The notes: generated by a model not told the origin, from the sequence alone. Shown: positions 26,861 to 41,171, counted from the stretch's first letter. The stretch is DNA of 64,000 bases from JAGQRJ01 sp041402045 (GCA_041402045.1 JAWKSZ010000041.1:1-64000); one strand, 5' to 3'. Translations and numbers: made by a program.

Positions 26861-28759
26861 TTGCTCGAGGGCAGCGCGCTAGGCCCGTATCAGGTCACGA
26901 GCGAGCTCGCCCGCGGCGGCATGGGGATCGTCTACCACGCCTTCGACCCGAGCACCGGGGAGGAGGTGGCGCTCAAAGTGTTGACCAGCCAGCGCGCGGG
27001 CCAGCGCTTCGAGCGCGAGGTCGACGCCCTGGCCCGGATCCAGCACCCGAACGTGGTCCCGGTGCTCCACTGCGGGATCTACCTCGAGCACCCGTGGGTG
27101 GCCATGGCCTTCGTGCCTGGGGCCACGCTCCAGGAGCGCCTCGACCAGCGCGGCCCGGTGACCCCGGGCCTGGCGGTGGCGTGGATCGCCAAGCTCGCGC
27201 GGGCGGTGGAGGCGGTGCACGACGCCGGCGTCGTGCACCGGGATATCAAGCCCGCGAACGTAATCCTCACGCCGACCGGCGAGCCCGTGCTCACGGACTT
27301 CGGCCTGGCCCTCGACGCCAGCTCGCAGGAGCGCCTGAGCATGGACGGGGCGACGCTGGGCTCCCCCGGCTACTTCTCCCCGGAGCAGGCCGTCGGCGAC
27401 CTGGCGCGGATCGACCAGCGCAGCGACGTGTATGGCCTGGGCGCCACGCTCTACGCCTTGCTCACCGGGCGCCCGCCGATCCCCGCCAAGGGCTCGCTCG
27501 TCGAGGTGATCGTCGCCACCCAGGAGCGCACCCCCGAGCCGCCCTCGAGCTGGAACCAGCGCGTCGACCCCGCCCTGGATCGGATCTGCCTGGAGTGCCT
27601 GCGCAAGGCGCCCCTCGAGCGCACGCCCACCGCCCGGGCCCTGGCGCTCAAGCTCGAGGCCTACCTGCGCGACGGGCCGCCGCGCCGCCGCTCGAAGCTC
27701 GCCCCGCTCCTCGGGTTCGGCGCGCTGTTCCTCCTGATCGGCGCCGGCGTCTACGCCGCCTGGCGCAGCCTCGCGCCGGACCGTTCCGAACCCCGCGTCC
27801 CCGGGGTCTCCGACCCCGCCCCCCACGGCCTCGACGAAGGCGCCCTGCGCGCGCTCTACGATCAGGGCCGCTTCGACGAGATCCTGGCCGCCCTCGAGCC
27901 TCACGCCCTCGACCCCCAGGTGCCCGGGGTCCAGCGCCTGATCCTGGCGCGCGCCTACGGAAGGCTCGGGCGCTTCGCGGACACGCTGCGCGTGACCGAA
28001 GCGCTCGTGGAGCAGACCCCGCGGAACGCCGCGGTGTGGAACGTCTACGGCACGTCGCTGTGGGGTCTCAAGCGCTTCGAGGCGGCCCTGGACGCCTTCG
28101 ACCACGGGCTGGACCTGAATCCGGACCGGGAGACGCTGGCCGCGCTGCTCAGCAATCGGGCCATGATTCGGCTGGAAATGAACGGGGACATGCTGCTCTC
28201 CCTGGACGACTGGGAGCGCGGGCTGGCGCTCAAGCGCCCCGACGAGATCGAGGCCAAGGACCTGTTCAACCTCGGCGTGCTCCACGGCGTCCTCGAGCAC
28301 CACGAGGAGGCGGTCGCGGCCTACGATCGCTGCCTCGAGCTCGACCCTCGCTACCCCGAGGCCTACTACAACCGCGCGCTGAGCCTCTCGGACCTGCGCC
28401 GCTACTCCGAGGCCGTCGACAGCCTGCGCGAGCTGCTGCAGATCGACGCCAGCTTCCCTCAGGTCCACGAACGCCTGGGCTGGGCGCTCCTGCGCAGCGC
28501 CCAGGAGGCGCCTGGACCCGACGTGGCGGCGCGCCTGCGCGAGGCGTTGGAGCAGTTCGACCTGCACCTCAGCCGCGAGCCCGACCACGTCGACGCCCTG
28601 TTCTGGCGCGGGGTCTGCCACGGCCGACTGGGGAACTTCGACGCCGGCGAGGCGGACTTCCTGCGCGCCCTCGAGCTCTGCGGACCCGGCGACCACCCGA
28701 CGGCGGTCCGTCGGGAGCTCGAGGCCCTGCGTGTCGCCCGCGCCGACGCCGGTCGCTGA
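26861..28759 (+). CDS. Ser/Thr protein kinase with TPR extension
   Basis: 632 residues from a TTG two bases after the previous stop. PknB-like kinase (about 8-270): ARGGMGIVYHAF glycine loop, VALKVL Lys, VVHRDIKPANVIL catalytic loop, TDFGLAL and GSPGYFSPEQ. One membrane helix (about 285-305) follows, then five or more TPRs (310-620) that would lie outside the cytoplasm if the kinase is inside. All catalytic residues present. Probable phosphothreonine source for the FHA proteins at 4.9 and 9.5 kb. Confidence 0.92.
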   Translation: MLEGSALGPYQVTSELARGGMGIVYHAFDPSTGEEVALKVLTSQRAGQRFEREVDALARIQHPNVVPVLHCGIYLEHPWVAMAFVPGATLQERLDQRGPVTPGLAVAWIAKLARAVEAVHDAGVVHRDIKPANVILTPTGEPVLTDFGLALDASSQERLSMDGATLGSPGYFSPEQAVGDLARIDQRSDVYGLGATLYALLTGRPPIPAKGSLVEVIVATQERTPEPPSSWNQRVDPALDRICLECLRKAPLERTPTARALALKLEAYLRDGPPRRRSKLAPLLGFGALFLLIGAGVYAAWRSLAPDRSEPRVPGVSDPAPHGLDEGALRALYDQGRFDEILAALEPHALDPQVPGVQRLILARAYGRLGRFADTLRVTEALVEQTPRNAAVWNVYGTSLWGLKRFEAALDAFDHGLDLNPDRETLAALLSNRAMIRLEMNGDMLLSLDDWERGLALKRPDEIEAKDLFNLGVLHGVLEHHEEAVAAYDRCLELDPRYPEAYYNRALSLSDLRRYSEAVDSLRELLQIDASFPQVHERLGWALLRSAQEAPGPDVAARLREALEQFDLHLSREPDHVDALFWRGVCHGRLGNFDAGEADFLRALELCGPGDHPTAVRRELEALRVARADAGR

Positions 28760-28841
28760 CCGCGGCGATCGTGAGGCGGGCGCGTGTCGTTCACCCGCGA
28801 GCGGTGTCCAACCCACGCGGGGATCCCGAGGGGTGACGCGA

Positions 28842-29666
28842 ATGGACTCGATCGAGCGAGCCGCCGAGCGGCTGGCCGCAGCGCAGCGGCTCCTCGTAGC
28901 TACCGCGGCCGGCATGTCGGCCGAGTCGGGGATCCCCGTCTACCGCCGCCCGGGGAGCACGGCCTGGAAGAACTACGGCGCCTTCGAGCGCCTGGGGATC
29001 AAGGCCGAGGACCTCTCCTGCCCCCAGGCGCTGGAGGAGCAGCCGGCCCTGGCCTGGGGTTTCCTCGAGTGGAAGCGCCGCCTGATCGCGGCCCAGGAGC
29101 CGCACCCGGGCTACGCCGCGCTGCACCGCCTGGCCGCGGTCGCCCCCGAGGCCTTCCTCCAGACCACCAACGTCGACGGGCTACACCTGCGCGCGGGCTG
29201 GGACCCGGCTCGCCTGCACGAGGTCCATGGCTCGCTGTGGCGCCTGCAGTGTCTGGGCCCCTGCTCGCGTCGCGCCTGGGAGGAGCGCCGGGTGCCGCTG
29301 CTCGACCTGGACGAGCCCACGTTGCACGCCCGAGACTGGCCCCGCTGCCCCGACTGCGGGCGCACGGCGCGCCCCCACGCGCTCCTGTTCGCGGACCTGG
29401 ACTACGTAGGCGACCTCCCCGCGGAGGAGGCGCGGCGGGCGTTCCACGACGCGGGCCCCGACGTGATGCTGATCGTGGGCGAGTCGGGGGTGATCCCGAC
29501 CCACGTCCACGACGCGCGCACCCTGCGCCGGCTGCACGGGACCTACGTGATCAACGTGAACCCCGACGCCAGCTCCAAGGGCGCGCAGCACGCCGACCTC
29601 CAGCTCAGCCTCGGCGCCCAAGCCGCCCTGTGCGAGCTCGAGGCCCGGGTCGCCGCCCTGCGCTAG
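28842..29666 (+). CDS. Sir2-family NAD-dependent deacylase
   Basis: 274 residues. GMSAESGIPVYR, TTNVDGLH and the catalytic His in EVHGSLWRLQC are clear sirtuin motifs; two cysteine pairs (CLGPC and CPDC) supply the zinc site, and GESGVIPTH and NVNPDAS match the C-terminal nucleotide-binding parts. The usual TGAG start of the NAD loop reads TAAG and the Asp before the Phe/Tyr-Arg is Val, so this belongs to a divergent branch. Deacylation of lysine or ADP-ribosyl transfer are possible. An open frame upstream of the ATG does not resemble the family. Confidence 0.85.
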   Translation: MDSIERAAERLAAAQRLLVATAAGMSAESGIPVYRRPGSTAWKNYGAFERLGIKAEDLSCPQALEEQPALAWGFLEWKRRLIAAQEPHPGYAALHRLAAVAPEAFLQTTNVDGLHLRAGWDPARLHEVHGSLWRLQCLGPCSRRAWEERRVPLLDLDEPTLHARDWPRCPDCGRTARPHALLFADLDYVGDLPAEEARRAFHDAGPDVMLIVGESGVIPTHVHDARTLRRLHGTYVINVNPDASSKGAQHADLQLSLGAQAALCELEARVAALR

Positions 29667-29684
29667 GCGTCCCACGTCCTGGTC

Positions 29685-30890
29685 TCAGAGCCGCAGCACG
29701 TAGGCCCGCCACGCCTTGTCGAGCTTCCGCGCGTCCAGCTCGCCGAAGGTCTCGGCGTAGGCCTCCGCAGGGGAGCGCCCCTCGCGCAGGGCGCTGAAGT
29801 AGCCCTTGAGCAGGGTGCGTCCCTTGCTCCCCATGCCCTGCACGAAGAAGTGCACCAGGCTCCAGGCCTGGGCGTAGTTGAGCAGGCCCCGGCCCTCGGC
29901 GTCGAAGTCGTCGTCGGTCTGCTGCATGAAGCGCTCGACGGACCACACGCTCCCCGGGTGGTCTCGCAGCGTCTCGCGGATCCGCTCGTAGCGAGTCGTG
30001 CGCGTGGGGTGGTGCTTGACGACGACGCCCACGTTGAGCTTGCGCTTGCCTCGCGCGGTGCTGGGCCCGAAGTACTCCGCCATGCCCTCGTTCAGCCAGT
30101 CCGGCATGCCCTGCGGCACGTGGAGCTGCACGAACTGGTGGAAGCCCTCGTGGAACAGGGTGTCGATCGCCTCGGCGCAGAAGCCGAACTCGTTGGTCGC
30201 CTGCCGCTCGGGGTCGGCGTCGATCACGAGGATCCGGGTCGAGGGAGAGAAGTAGCCGCTGGCGCTGCTCTTGTTGGAGCCCACGGCGCGCAGGGAGAAG
30301 CGCTGGTATTCCGAGGTCTTCCCGAACACGTAGACCCGGCTGACCATGCGCGGGTCCACCTCGAAGGGGAACACCGAGGAGTAGGCGTCGTAGATCAGCT
30401 CCAGCATGCGGGCCGCGAACACCTCGCCCCGGCGCTCGGCGAGGGCCTCGTCCACGTAGACCACGTAGCGTCCGCCGTCGAGCTGGTGGCGGCGCATGCC
30501 GTCGGGCTCGAGGAGGTAGGGGTAGGCCTCGGTCCAGGCCGAGGCCTCGAAGGTCGGAAGCAGCTCGCGCACCTTGGCGTCCTCGCAGCGATAGAACGCC
30601 ACCCGGCACTCGATCTCCCGGGCGAGGTCTCCCCACGTCTCCGGCTCGAGCTCCGCGGCGCGCGCGAGGTCGGCGAGGGCCTCGTCGAAGCGCGCGAGGT
30701 CGAAGTGGATCCTCCCGCGCAGCCCCACCGCGCTGGCGTCGTCGGGGGACGCGGCCAGCAGCGGCTCCACGAGGCGCAACGCCTCGTGGGGCCGGTCCTC
30801 GCGCCACGCGGCGCGGGCGGTGGACAGGGAGTCGGCGTGGACGCTGACCGCGAGCAGGGCCAGCGCCGAGAACAGGCGCGTCGAGACCAT
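29685..30890 (-). CDS. Secreted TPR protein with HExxH gluzincin domain (DUF1570-like)
   Basis: 401 residues from the ATG at 30890. A signal peptide (MVSTRLFSALALLAVSVHAD) is followed by two TPR-like helices pairs (40-110) and a metalloprotease-like domain with LFHEGFHQFVQLH near residue 243 and the downstream Glu in WLNEGMAEYFG. This HExxH plus NEGxAEYF spacing is that of DUF1570 and related gluzincins. Substrate unknown. Convergent with the sirtuin gene, 18 bases apart. Confidence 0.82.
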   Translation of the reverse strand: MVSTRLFSALALLAVSVHADSLSTARAAWREDRPHEALRLVEPLLAASPDDASAVGLRGRIHFDLARFDEALADLARAAELEPETWGDLAREIECRVAFYRCEDAKVRELLPTFEASAWTEAYPYLLEPDGMRRHQLDGGRYVVYVDEALAERRGEVFAARMLELIYDAYSSVFPFEVDPRMVSRVYVFGKTSEYQRFSLRAVGSNKSSASGYFSPSTRILVIDADPERQATNEFGFCAEAIDTLFHEGFHQFVQLHVPQGMPDWLNEGMAEYFGPSTARGKRKLNVGVVVKHHPTRTTRYERIRETLRDHPGSVWSVERFMQQTDDDFDAEGRGLLNYAQAWSLVHFFVQGMGSKGRTLLKGYFSALREGRSPAEAYAETFGELDARKLDKAWRAYVLRL

Positions 30891-31015
30891 GGGGAACCTT
30901 CCGTCGCCAAACTCTGCGCAACCACAGTGCCGACCCGCGCAGCCGATAACCCCCACACAGACGTCCCCCCAGCCTGCAGGGCCGGTTTACGTGCTAGCCC
31001 AGATCTCGGAAGGCC
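30891..31015. other. Non-coding gap
   Basis: Upstream region of the DUF1570-like gene. No clear promoter, RNA or repeat is visible before the repeat array starts near 31020. Confidence 0.4.
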
Positions 31016-31017
31016 CC

Positions 31018-31252
31018 GTCGTGCGCCGCCCTGCGAGCGGGCGCAGCCCGCGAACGCGCAGCGCCCGGCGCCGAGGTCAGCCGGCGCGCCGCAAGCGACG
31101 CACGCGGCGAGGCCTGCGAGCGGGCGAAGCCGGCCCGGCGAGCGGGCGAAGCGGCCGGCGAAGCCGGCCCCGCGAGCGGGCGAAGCGGCTGGCGAAGCCG
31201 GTCCGGCGAGCGGGCGAAGCCCGCGAGCGCGCAGCGGCCGGCGAAGCCGGCC
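31018..31252. repeat. Degenerate GC-rich repeat array 1
   Basis: About ten imperfect copies of a 15-20 base unit close to CCGGCGAGCGGGCGAAGC, some joined to a CCGCGAGCGCGCAGC spacer. The same family forms the longer array at 48.3-48.9 kb. No start codon, ribosome site or conserved frame, so it is non-coding. Ends directly at a conserved hairpin pair. Confidence 0.7.
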
Positions 31253-31320
31253 GCGAGCCCTTGGGGTGAGGCCGAGGGGCGAAGCCCCGAGGCCGAGGGG
31301 TCTGGGACAGACCCCTTGAA
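31253..31320. repeat. Conserved two-hairpin element, copy 1
   Basis: Contains hairpins at 31276-31288 (GGGGC, GAA loop, GCCCC) and 31297-31315 (8-bp stem GGGGTCTG with GGA loop). A second copy lies at 48939-49010. In the minus-strand sense it is the first thing after the tRNA-Leu terminator; the order gene end, hairpin pair, repeat array is the same at both places. Confidence 0.65.
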
Positions 31321-31328
31321 AGCGGAAC

Positions 31329-31349
31329 GCCTCGGCCGAAGGCCGGGGC
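31329..31349 (-). terminator. Hairpin downstream of tRNA-Leu
   Basis: A nine-base-pair stem with one G-T pair and a three-base loop, five bases past the 3' end of the tRNA gene in its direction of transcription. Likely terminator although a T-run is lacking. Confidence 0.5.
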
Positions 31350-31353
31350 GTCT

Positions 31354-31438
31354 TGCTGAGGAGAGGACTCGAACCTCCACCCACGTAATGTGGACTAGGA
31401 CCTGAACCTAGCGCGTCTGCCAATTCCGCCACCTCAGC
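31354..31438 (-). tRNA. tRNA-Leu (anticodon CAG)
   Basis: The minus-strand sequence folds into a class II tRNA of 85 bases: acceptor GCTGAGG paired with CCTCAGC, a D-arm GTGGCGGAATTGGCAGACGC, anticodon stem CTAGG/CCTAG around loop TTCAGGT (anticodon CAG), a long variable arm and GGTTCGAGTCC in the T-arm. The long variable arm and identity elements are those of leucine tRNA. The 3' CCA is not encoded. Confidence 0.95.
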
Positions 31439-31507
31439 TGGTGGTCGGCTCAGTATAGACGGCGTCCTTGGCTCGTCAATCCCGAGTTGGATGGCAGAAT
31501 GCGGGCC

Positions 31508-31975
31508 ATGAACAAGCCCTCGGGCGACGGCTCGAAGCTGATCGCCAAGAACCGCAAAGCCTTTCACGACTTCGAGCTGATCGAGCAGCTCGAGGCGGGG
31601 ATCGTGCTCCAGGGGACCGAGGTCAAGGTCCTGCGCGACGGCAAGGTGAGCTTCGGCGACGCCCACGTGCGCTTCAAGGACGGCGAGGCCTGGCTGTTCG
31701 AGCTCCACATTCCCGAGTACAAGCACGGCACCTGGACCAACCACGCCCCCACCCGGCCGCGGAAGCTCTTGCTCAAGAAGCGCGAGATCGGCCGGCTGCA
31801 GGTGCACATGGACCGCAAGGGCCTGGCCGTGGTGCCCCTCGACCTGCACTTCCGCCGGGGCTACGCCAAGGTCAGCCTGGGGGTCGGCCGCGGCCGCAAG
31901 CGCCACGACAAGCGCGACGCCATGCGCAAGAAACAGGACAAGCGCGACATGGACCGCGCCTCCGCGGGCCGATAG
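31508..31975 (+). CDS. smpB: SsrA-binding protein SmpB
   Basis: 155 residues, the normal size. It binds tmRNA and brings it to stalled ribosomes. Motifs: IAKNRKAFHDFEL, GIVLQGTEVKVLR, HIPEYKHGTW, HAPTRPRKLLLKKREI and a basic C-terminal tail (HDKRDAMRKKQDKRD) that enters the mRNA channel. The ATG at 31508 gives the usual N-terminus; an in-frame upstream codon adds seven residues only. The tmRNA gene itself follows 54 bases downstream. Confidence 0.97.
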   Translation: MNKPSGDGSKLIAKNRKAFHDFELIEQLEAGIVLQGTEVKVLRDGKVSFGDAHVRFKDGEAWLFELHIPEYKHGTWTNHAPTRPRKLLLKKREIGRLQVHMDRKGLAVVPLDLHFRRGYAKVSLGVGRGRKRHDKRDAMRKKQDKRDMDRASAGR

Positions 31976-31985
31976 AACGAACTCA

Positions 31986-32003
31986 CGCCCGGATTCCCGG
32001 GCG
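31986..32003 (+). terminator. Short hairpin after smpB
   Basis: CGCCCGG and CCGGGCG separated by four bases, 10 bases past the smpB stop. Could end the smpB transcript; just after it is a TATACT (32006-32011) that could serve as the -10 box for ssrA. Confidence 0.4.
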
Positions 32004-32005
32004 CG

Positions 32006-32011
32006 TATACT
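32006..32011 (+). promoter_or_regulatory. Possible -10 box of ssrA
   Basis: TATACT located 18 bases before the mature 5' end of tmRNA, in a suitable place to drive the precursor. No convincing -35 hexamer is seen. Confidence 0.4.
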
Positions 32012-32029
32012 TCGCGAAGACTCTCGAAA

Positions 32030-32389
32030 GGGGGCGAAACGGTATCGACCGGATTGGATAAGCCGCGTGCTGCGTGTCGAGGTGTCCGGTGGCCTCGTAA
32101 AACCCCGGAAAAACGCATAACTGTCAATCCGCAGTTTGCACTCGCTGCTTAGTTAATCGCTAACAGCCCTCCCCGGAGTCCCCGCCCATGGGACGACGGT
32201 CGGAGGCCACAAGATGGGCTGGTCACCGTCGCCTGCGCCTCTGGGGCGGCGGGACGAGACAGTTCAGAGGCTGGCTCCTCTAGCGCTGGGTTCCTAGGGC
32301 CGAGGGGCGAGACTTCTTCTAGGTAACTACGCACGTAGACGCCGTGGTGGACCTCTCACGGGACCCGGGTTCGACTCCCGGCGCCTCCA
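32030..32389 (+). ncRNA. ssrA: tmRNA (SsrA)
   Basis: One-piece tmRNA of 360 bases. The 5' end GGGGGCGAAACGG pairs with 3' CGCCTCC (the conserved G-T pair included), and GGTTCGACTCCCGGCGCC is the T-arm. The tag frame ends NPQFALAA followed by TAG at 32150-32152; the exact resume codon is not certain. With SmpB it frees stalled ribosomes and tags the peptide for proteolysis. CCA is not encoded. Confidence 0.95.
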
Positions 32390-32399
32390 AGACGCAGAA

Positions 32400-32425
32400 G
32401 GCCAGGCTCCAGCCGGAGCCTGGCC
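32400..32425 (+). terminator. tmRNA terminator hairpin
   Basis: Perfect 11-bp stem with a four-base loop starting 10 bases beyond the tmRNA 3' end. Confidence 0.7.
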
Positions 32426-32448
32426 GTCTCGCGTGTGGGCAACCAACC

Positions 32449-32479
32449 ACGAAGCCAGGCCGCTCGGGCCTGGCTTCGT
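32449..32479 (-). terminator. Hairpin downstream of TRASH gene
   Basis: Perfect 13-bp stem with a five-base loop between the tmRNA terminator and the stop of the minus-strand TRASH gene, so two separate hairpins guard the two convergent transcripts. Confidence 0.65.
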
Positions 32480-32502
32480 CCGCCGAATCGAGCTAGCGAC
32501 GC

Positions 32503-33300
<798 letters not shown>

Positions 33301-33438
33301 GCTTCCTCCTTCACGCCGGCTCTTCCGGCGGGTGGCTCCGGACCTCCGGAGACCCCGGGTTCTCCCATGCCCGCGTGGATCGCGCCAGCGGGGAAGCCGC
33401 CTGCACTGCATTTCTAATGAAACGTTGGTCAGGACGAG

Positions 33439-35223
33439 CTAGTGGTCGTGGTCGTCGTGCTCGTCGCCCTCGCCGTGGTCGTGGCCCTTCCACAGCTCGA
33501 GGGTCAGCTCCAGCGGGCGCCCCAGGGGCAAGCGCACACTCAGCTCCTGCGGCAGGTAGCCGTCCGCCCCGACCTCGAGGTCGTAGCTCCCGGGCGGGAG
33601 GCCGGGCCAGTGGAAGCGCCCGTCGGGGGTGCCCTCGAAGGTCCGCTCGTCGTCGGGGTGATTCGACGGGCGCAGGCGCAGGAGCGGGATCGCGGGCGCG
33701 CCGATCGAGCCCTCGAGCACCACCGGCGCCGCCAGGACCAGGGTCACGAGCTCGCCGGCGTCGACCTCTGGATCGTAGACCCCGGGGCGCGCGAGGACCT
33801 TGCCCGGGGCGCTGGCGGTGGCCGAGACCGCGACCCGCGGCAGCTCGGCGAAGCGGCACTCCCCCAGGGCGTCGGTCTCGCCGGCGGCGGTCTCGGGCCC
33901 GGCCGTGACCTGGACCTCGACGCCCGAGAGCGGCGCGCCCCGCTCGTCGGTGACGCGCACTCGCAGGGACTGGGTGCCCTGCGGAAGCAGGGCGTCCGGC
34001 CCCTCCGGGGCGCGCGTCAGCTCGGCGAAGCGCACGTGCTGCTCCTCGCCCGGGATCACCGGGACCACCGTGGGCGGGGCGCCCTCGGTCGCCGTGAGCA
34101 GGTAGACCGCGGGCACGAGCCCGCTGAAGCGCACGTCCCCTGGACCGGCCGCCAGGCGCAGGGTCCGGGTCTCGCCGGCCTCCTCGGCCACCATGCCCTC
34201 GGCCTCGAGGCGCAGCTGGACGTCGGCGGGGCAGCCCTCGATCACCAGCGCCCCGAAGGGCGCGACCTGGAGCTCGAACAGGTCGTCGGGCTGCGCCCAC
34301 TCCGAGAGCACACCCTCGGCCGCGGTGCGCGCCTCGACCCGCACCAGCTCGGTCGGCGAGAGCCCCTCGGCGCGCACCTTGCCCTGGGCGTCGGCGGTGA
34401 GCGCGGTCCAGGCGGTGAGCACGTCGCTGCGGAACAGGCGCACCTGCGCCCCCACCGCCGGGGCGCCGCTGCCCTCATAGATCGTGAGCTCGAGCGGGCC
34501 GCCCCGGGAGAGCACGATCCGCGGGAGGTCGGCCTCGGCGAAGGCCTCCCCCACGAAGCCGGGGGCGACCACGTGCAGGATCAGCTCCTCCCCCTCGGGC
34601 ACGTCCTCGAAGGCGAAGCTGCCGTCTTGCCCGCTCCGCGCCTCGGCGGTCCAGGTCTCGGACTCGGCCTGGATCGTGGCCCCGGCGACCGCGCCCTCGG
34701 GCCGTCCCTGGGCGTCCGCTCCCCACACCTCGCCGCGCACGAGCTTGGCCGGGAGCAGGGTCACCACCGCCGCGGCCTCGATCGGGCGCACCGCGCTCGC
34801 GTAGCCCTGGGCCGAGAAGCGATAGACGCCCTCGCCCGCCAGGTTCAGCCGCCCTTGCCCGTCGCTGGTCCCGGCCGCGCCGCCGCCGGGGTAGGCGCTC
34901 GCGCTCGCCCCCGGGATCGGGCGGCCCTGGGCGTCGACCACCTGGACCGCGAGCCCGGCGGCGTCGGCAGGGTCCGGGTCCTGGGGCCCGTCGGGGATCA
35001 CCCGGCCGCCGCCCTCCCCGCCCTGGCTGCCGCCGCCCGGCTGCCCGCCGCCGGCCTGACCCGGCGCGAGGGAGGGGTCGACCCGCTCGCCCACCGGGGC
35101 GCCCTGCGGCGCCCCGTCGGCGTTGCCGCCCTCACGCCCGTCCTCGCCCGACAGCGCCAGGACCAGGAGCCCGGCGACGGCGACCACGATGGTTCCACCC
35201 GCGATCAGCGCCTTGGTCTGCAT
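33439..35223 (-). CDS. Exported carboxypeptidase-regulatory-like repeat protein with His/Asp tail
   Basis: 594 residues. An N-terminal hydrophobic helix (4-25) serves as signal anchor, a Gly/Pro-rich linker follows (28-80), and then a run of beta-sandwich modules of the carboxypeptidase regulatory-like kind (for example VVDAQGRPIPGASASAYPGG, VTDERGAPLSGVEVQVTAG, GLPPGSYDLEVGADGYLPQ). The C-terminus, KGHDHGEGDEHDDHDH, is a short metal-binding-type tail that mirrors the neighbour's. It lies upstream of the TRASH gene on the same strand with 138 bases between. Probably a cell-envelope protein. Confidence 0.75.
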   Translation of the reverse strand: MQTKALIAGGTIVVAVAGLLVLALSGEDGREGGNADGAPQGAPVGERVDPSLAPGQAGGGQPGGGSQGGEGGGRVIPDGPQDPDPADAAGLAVQVVDAQGRPIPGASASAYPGGGAAGTSDGQGRLNLAGEGVYRFSAQGYASAVRPIEAAAVVTLLPAKLVRGEVWGADAQGRPEGAVAGATIQAESETWTAEARSGQDGSFAFEDVPEGEELILHVVAPGFVGEAFAEADLPRIVLSRGGPLELTIYEGSGAPAVGAQVRLFRSDVLTAWTALTADAQGKVRAEGLSPTELVRVEARTAAEGVLSEWAQPDDLFELQVAPFGALVIEGCPADVQLRLEAEGMVAEEAGETRTLRLAAGPGDVRFSGLVPAVYLLTATEGAPPTVVPVIPGEEQHVRFAELTRAPEGPDALLPQGTQSLRVRVTDERGAPLSGVEVQVTAGPETAAGETDALGECRFAELPRVAVSATASAPGKVLARPGVYDPEVDAGELVTLVLAAPVVLEGSIGAPAIPLLRLRPSNHPDDERTFEGTPDGRFHWPGLPPGSYDLEVGADGYLPQELSVRLPLGRPLELTLELWKGHDHGEGDEHDDHDH

Positions 35224-35305
35224 ACGCCGAGTCTACCCGGCCCCGGGGTCCTCGGTCGCTCCCGGACCGGGTAAACTCGGCCCTTCTGACCCCCCCGGAG
35301 CCCGT

Positions 35306-37300
<1,995 letters not shown>

Positions 37301-37494
37301 GGCGCGCTCTGCCCGCGAGAGCGCAAGCGTCCCGCGAGGCGGAGCGTCCTTCCAGGTCGCTCCAACGCAGACGCCAGAGGCGCGGAGGGACGCAGCGCCG
37401 GCGCGCGTGAGCGGACCGACCGCCGGCGCGCCGCCGCCCAACCGGCGCCGCCCAGCGGCTAGGGTGTGCGCGGGCAGCCTGGGAGGGAGGAACC

Positions 37495-39338
<1,844 letters not shown>

Positions 39339-39342
<4 letters not shown>

Positions 39343-41171
39343 GCGACGCCGAGTGGTCCTTCGCGTCGGGGGTCGTGGACCGGTCCCCGGCCCCCGAGCC
39401 GCCCCCCACCGTGGAGGGCGGGACCCTCGGCCCGTTCCTGCTCGAGGAGGAGCTGGGGCGCGGAGGCATGGGTCGCGTGGTCCGCGCGCGCTACCGCGGG
39501 CAGCGCTACGCGCTCAAGCTCCTGGTGCACGACGACGCGCGCGTCCGCGCGCGCCTCGCTCGCGAGGCGCGGCTCGTGGGCGCGCTGCAGCACCCGGGGA
39601 TCGTGCGCCTCCACGGGGCGGGCACCGTCGAGGGCCGCGCGTTCCTGCTCTACGAGCTGATCGACGGGGCGCGCCCCCTGAGCAGCGCCTGGCAGGAGTT
39701 CTCCCTGGCGCAGCGCGTGGAGCTGATCGCGCAGGTCGCCGACGCCGTCGGCTACGCCCACGCCCGGGGCGTGGTGCACCGCGACGTCAAGCCCGACAAC
39801 GTGCTCGTCGACCGCGCCGGGCGCCCGCGGGTGATCGACTTCGGCCTGGCCACCCACGAGGCGCTCTCCGGGCTGACCCAGACCGGCGCCTGGCTCGGCA
39901 CCCCCTCCTACATGGCCCCCGAGCAGTTCGAGCACACCCGCGAGCAGCAGCGGCCGACCGTCGACGTGTGGTCGCTGGGGGTCCTGCTCTACGAGGCGCT
40001 GACCGAGGTCCTGCCCTTCCACGCCGCGACCGTGCACGAGCTCGGCGCGCGCCTGCTCGAGGGGCCCCGCCGCACGCCGCGCGCGTTGAACCCGGAGGTG
40101 CCGCGCGCGGTGGAGGCGGTGTGCCTGCAGGCGCTGAGCTACGACCCGGCGCGCCGCCCGCGAGACGGGGCCGCGTTCGCCGCGGCGCTGCGCGCGGCGA
40201 CCACGCCCCGGCCGGCGCGCCGCCCTGGGTGGGCCGTGCTCGGCGGCGCCATGGCCCTCGCCGCCGCGATCGGCGCCGGGCTGTGGCTGGGGCGCCCCGG
40301 GGGCTCGCTCCCAGCCCCCCCCGACGTCCGCGACCCCTTCGAGCTCCTGATCGCCGGCGGGCTCTCGGGGGAGGAGCTCCTGACCCGGGCGCGCGCGCGG
40401 CTGGCGCTGCTCCCGCGGGACCGCTCCGCCCTCGTCGCCGAGGCGGTGGCCCTCCAGGAGCTCGGCGACTACCCCGCCGCGGTGGCCCTCGCCGAGGGCG
40501 TGCTCGCCGACGCGCCTCAGGACCTCGACGCCCTGCGCACGCTGATCGGCTGCCACTACCGCACGGGCCGCTTCGCCGAGGGTCGTGCAGCCTGCGAGCG
40601 CGCGCTGGCCGTCGACCCCCAGTCGGAGTTCGCCCTGGTCTACGCCAGCCTGATCGCCGTCGCCGCCCACGACGAGCGCGAGGCGCTGACCCTGGCCGAG
40701 CGCGCCTTGTCCCACTGCCCGGACTCCGCCTCGGCCCAGGCGGTGCGCGGCATGGCGCGCCTGGGCCTGGGCGACGCCGAGGGCGCCCTCAGCGACTTCG
40801 ACGCGGCCCTCGCTCGCGAGGAGAACTCGGACACCCGGGTGAACCGGGCCCAGGCGCTCTTGATCCTGGGCCGGCCGGCCGAGGCCCTGGACGAGCTCGC
40901 CCGCGTCGAGGGCCAGGCCAAGGCCTCGCAGGTGTGGCTGGCCGCGCGCCTGCGCGCGCTGGCCCTGCTGCGCCCGGCGGAGGCCGCGTTCGAGGCTCGC
41001 GAGCGCCTGGCGAAGGAGCCCGAGCGCGCGGACCTGCACTACCTCCTGGGCGAGGCGCTCGAGGCGCAGGGGGACCCCCAGGCCTGGGAGGCCTACGCGA
41101 CGGCCCTCGAGCTCGACCCCGCCTCGCGCTGGGGCCAAGCCGCGGCCCGGGCGCTCTCGCGGCGGCCCTGA
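39339..41171 (+). CDS. Ser/Thr protein kinase with TPR extension, paralogue
   Basis: 610 residues from a GTG that overlaps the preceding stop. Same architecture as its upstream paralogue: short EWSFASG N-terminus, kinase (30-290; GRGGMGRVVRARYRG, VVHRDVKPDNVLV, IDFGLAT, GTPSYMAPEQF), membrane helix about 297-318 and TPR modules including the shared VALAEGVLADAP repeat. Both kinases are plainly a recent tandem duplication with diverged C-termini. Catalytic residues intact. Confidence 0.92.
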
